The translations under genes were made by a program, and so were the position numbers. From assembly GCA_022013205.1 (NCBI GenBank), contig JAKLQT010000149.1, positions 1 through 8,256 on the forward strand: a stretch of 8,256 bases of DNA. The letters are read 5' to 3'. This stretch comes from Candidatus Omnitrophota bacterium (GTDB lineage Bacteria > Omnitrophota > Gorgyraeia > B26-G9). The notes under the pieces were generated by a model that did not search any database, was not told the origin of the DNA, and worked only from the letters and a program-made list of their open reading frames with translations. Positions 7,104 through 8,256 of the stretch are shown here, one piece after another (positions within the stretch are counted from its first letter, which is position 1; each line of letters opens with the position of its first letter).

Positions 7104-8256
7104 CTTAAAACCTCCTTTTGATACAAAGCAAAGCTGCTCATCTTTATATTTAAATTTTGTTTATTTTCTATTATATCCGGAAGCAAGGTTCCGCCGCCTT
7201 GCCAAATCTCTTTTGCCGAATCAATGACTTTCTTCCATTTCCCATCGCTGGCCTCAAAAGAAAAAGAAGCATCAAATTTAGCGAAATTCAGCACACAGAA
7301 TAACTCATTTCTATTATACCACCTTCTCCAAAACAAAAGCTTCTGTTTTTCATCTATCGATATTTCAAGTGAATGTTTATCAAGCTTTTTTAAACCTGGA
7401 AGTGTTTTCCTAAGTTCGATCAGCTTTTTATAAAACTTAAGCATCACCTTGTGCTCTGCCTCACCCCTTTTTTCCCAGTTCAGCTTTGAAAACTTAAAAG
7501 TCTCCTCATCCTGCGCATCAGCAGGAGTACCTTCAAATCCAAAGGAGGAAAATTCACTTTTTCTGCCCTGGCGCACGTCTTTTATCAGCTGTTCATCACT
7601 GTGCTCAACAAAATATAAAAAGGGCGCGATTTCCGCGTACTCTTCTCCCATAAAAAGCATCGGTATATATGGAGACAGTATCATTGACGCCGCGGCAAGT
7701 TTAAGCATCTCGAATGATACTAACTGCGACAGTCTTTCTCCTTTCATCCGGTTCCCTACCTGATCATGGTTTTGGGAAAAGACAATGAACTGATTAGCCG
7801 GAATATCCTCACTTGAATTACCATGATGTCTTTTTCTGAAATCAGAATACTCGCCTTGATAAACAAAGCCGTCCTTAAATGCCCTGCTCAATTTTTCTAT
7901 CCAGCCGAAATCAATATAGTAGCCGGTTTTCTCCTGGGTTAAAATTGCATGCAGACAGTGATGGAAATCATCGTTCCACTGAGCGTCGATCCCATAGCCG
8001 CCCTGCATTCTAGTTTTAAGTATAACGGCATCATTCAGGTCGCTTTCAGCTATCAAATAATATTTTTTATTTTCCTTGCGCGAAAAATTATCAACATAAT
8101 CAGAGAGTTCCTGTAAGAAATGTTTCGCGCTCATATCATAAATCCCGTGTACAGCGTCTAAACGCAGGCCGTCTATATGATAATTCTCAAGCCAGTACAG
8201 CGCGTTTTGAATAAAAAAACTTCTTACATCACTGCTGTAGGCATCATCAAAATTAA
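7100..8256 (-). CDS. treZ: Malto-oligosyltrehalose trehalohydrolase, 5' end outside window
   Basis: Hydrolyses maltooligosyl-trehalose to free trehalose and a shortened maltodextrin; cytosolic GH13 enzyme. The window holds the last 384 codons. The frame stays open to position 8256, and the ATG at 8134 is internal: the codons before it encode the essential GH13 region II, DGLRLDAVHGIYD, with the nucleophile Asp at visible residue 33. Further motifs (visible numbering): YYLIAESDLND at 65-75 with acid/base E70; GYGIDAQWNDDFHH at 86-99, a TreZ signature; FSQNHDQVGNR at 159-169 with D164; and FMGEEYAEIAPFLYFVEHSD at 201-220, also typical of TreZ. A C-terminal beta domain occupies about 300-384. 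Family members have roughly 580-620 residues, so about 200 residues (N-terminal domain and first part of the barrel) lie to the right. The TGA overlaps the GTG of the GH57 gene, indicating co-translation. Confidence 0.96.
   Translation of the reverse strand, partial: NFDDAYSSDVRSFFIQNALYWLENYHIDGLRLDAVHGIYDMSAKHFLQELSDYVDNFSRKENKKYYLIAESDLNDAVILKTRMQGGYGIDAQWNDDFHHCLHAILTQEKTGYYIDFGWIEKLSRAFKDGFVYQGEYSDFRKRHHGNSSEDIPANQFIVFSQNHDQVGNRMKGERLSQLVSFEMLKLAAASMILSPYIPMLFMGEEYAEIAPFLYFVEHSDEQLIKDVRQGRKSEFSSFGFEGTPADAQDEETFKFSKLNWEKRGEAEHKVMLKFYKKLIELRKTLPGLKKLDKHSLEISIDEKQKLLFWRRWYNRNELFCVLNFAKFDASFSFEASDGKWKKVIDSAKEIWQGGGTLLPDIIENKQNLNIKMSSFALYQKEVLR
7110..7117 (-). promoter_or_regulatory. Strong ribosome binding site for the GTG-initiated GH57 gene
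   Basis: Minus-strand AAGGAGGT, 6 nt before the GTG at 7103 and inside the last codons of treZ. This is the strongest Shine-Dalgarno in the window and supports the non-ATG start. Confidence 0.85.

Noticed and set aside
7224..7763. Two plus-strand ORFs of 69 and 104 codons opposite treZ
   Set aside because: Serine- and phenylalanine-rich translations typical of antisense shadows of a coding gene; no ribosome binding site.

Overview
The window carries a single minus-strand gene cluster for making trehalose from alpha-glucan, followed by a very small membrane-protein gene that I recognise only by its expression signals and composition. In transcription order (right to left) the genes are: treZ (malto-oligosyltrehalose trehalohydrolase, its 5' end cut off by the window edge), a glycoside hydrolase family 57 protein of the DUF3536 type, treY (malto-oligosyltrehalose synthase), malQ (4-alpha-glucanotransferase), then a 46-residue ORF with its own promoter. 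No plus-strand gene is supported, and I see no RNA gene, mobile element, CRISPR array or long repeat.

The four enzyme genes are packed as one translationally coupled unit. treZ and the GH57 gene overlap by 4 nt (GTGA), the GH57 gene and treY overlap by 1 nt (TAATG), and treY and malQ are 9 nt apart with the malQ Shine-Dalgarno sequence running into the treY stop codon. The operon promoter must lie beyond position 8256.

Expected chemistry: TreY turns the reducing-end alpha-1,4 bond of a maltodextrin into an alpha,alpha-1,1 bond. TreZ cuts off trehalose and leaves a chain two glucoses shorter. MalQ disproportionates the short left-over chains so they can be used again. The DUF3536/GH57 protein probably remodels or trims the glucan, but its exact reaction cannot be read from sequence. 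All four proteins look cytosolic, with no signal peptides. The three GH13/GH77 enzymes and the GH57 protein keep their catalytic acids, so the pathway looks functional.

The left end (1-381) holds the only non-enzymatic content: a near-consensus extended -10 promoter (312-340), a leader of about 70 nt, a strong ribosome binding site and the 46-codon ORF. The last 91 bases hold nothing I can assign.

Organism: a bacterium with moderately low GC and strong AGGAG-type Shine-Dalgarno sequences. A treZ-GH57(DUF3536)-treY-malQ arrangement fits deep-branching or environmental Gram-negative lineages (for example Omnitrophota, Desulfobacterota or Nitrospirota-like genomes). That placement is an impression only.
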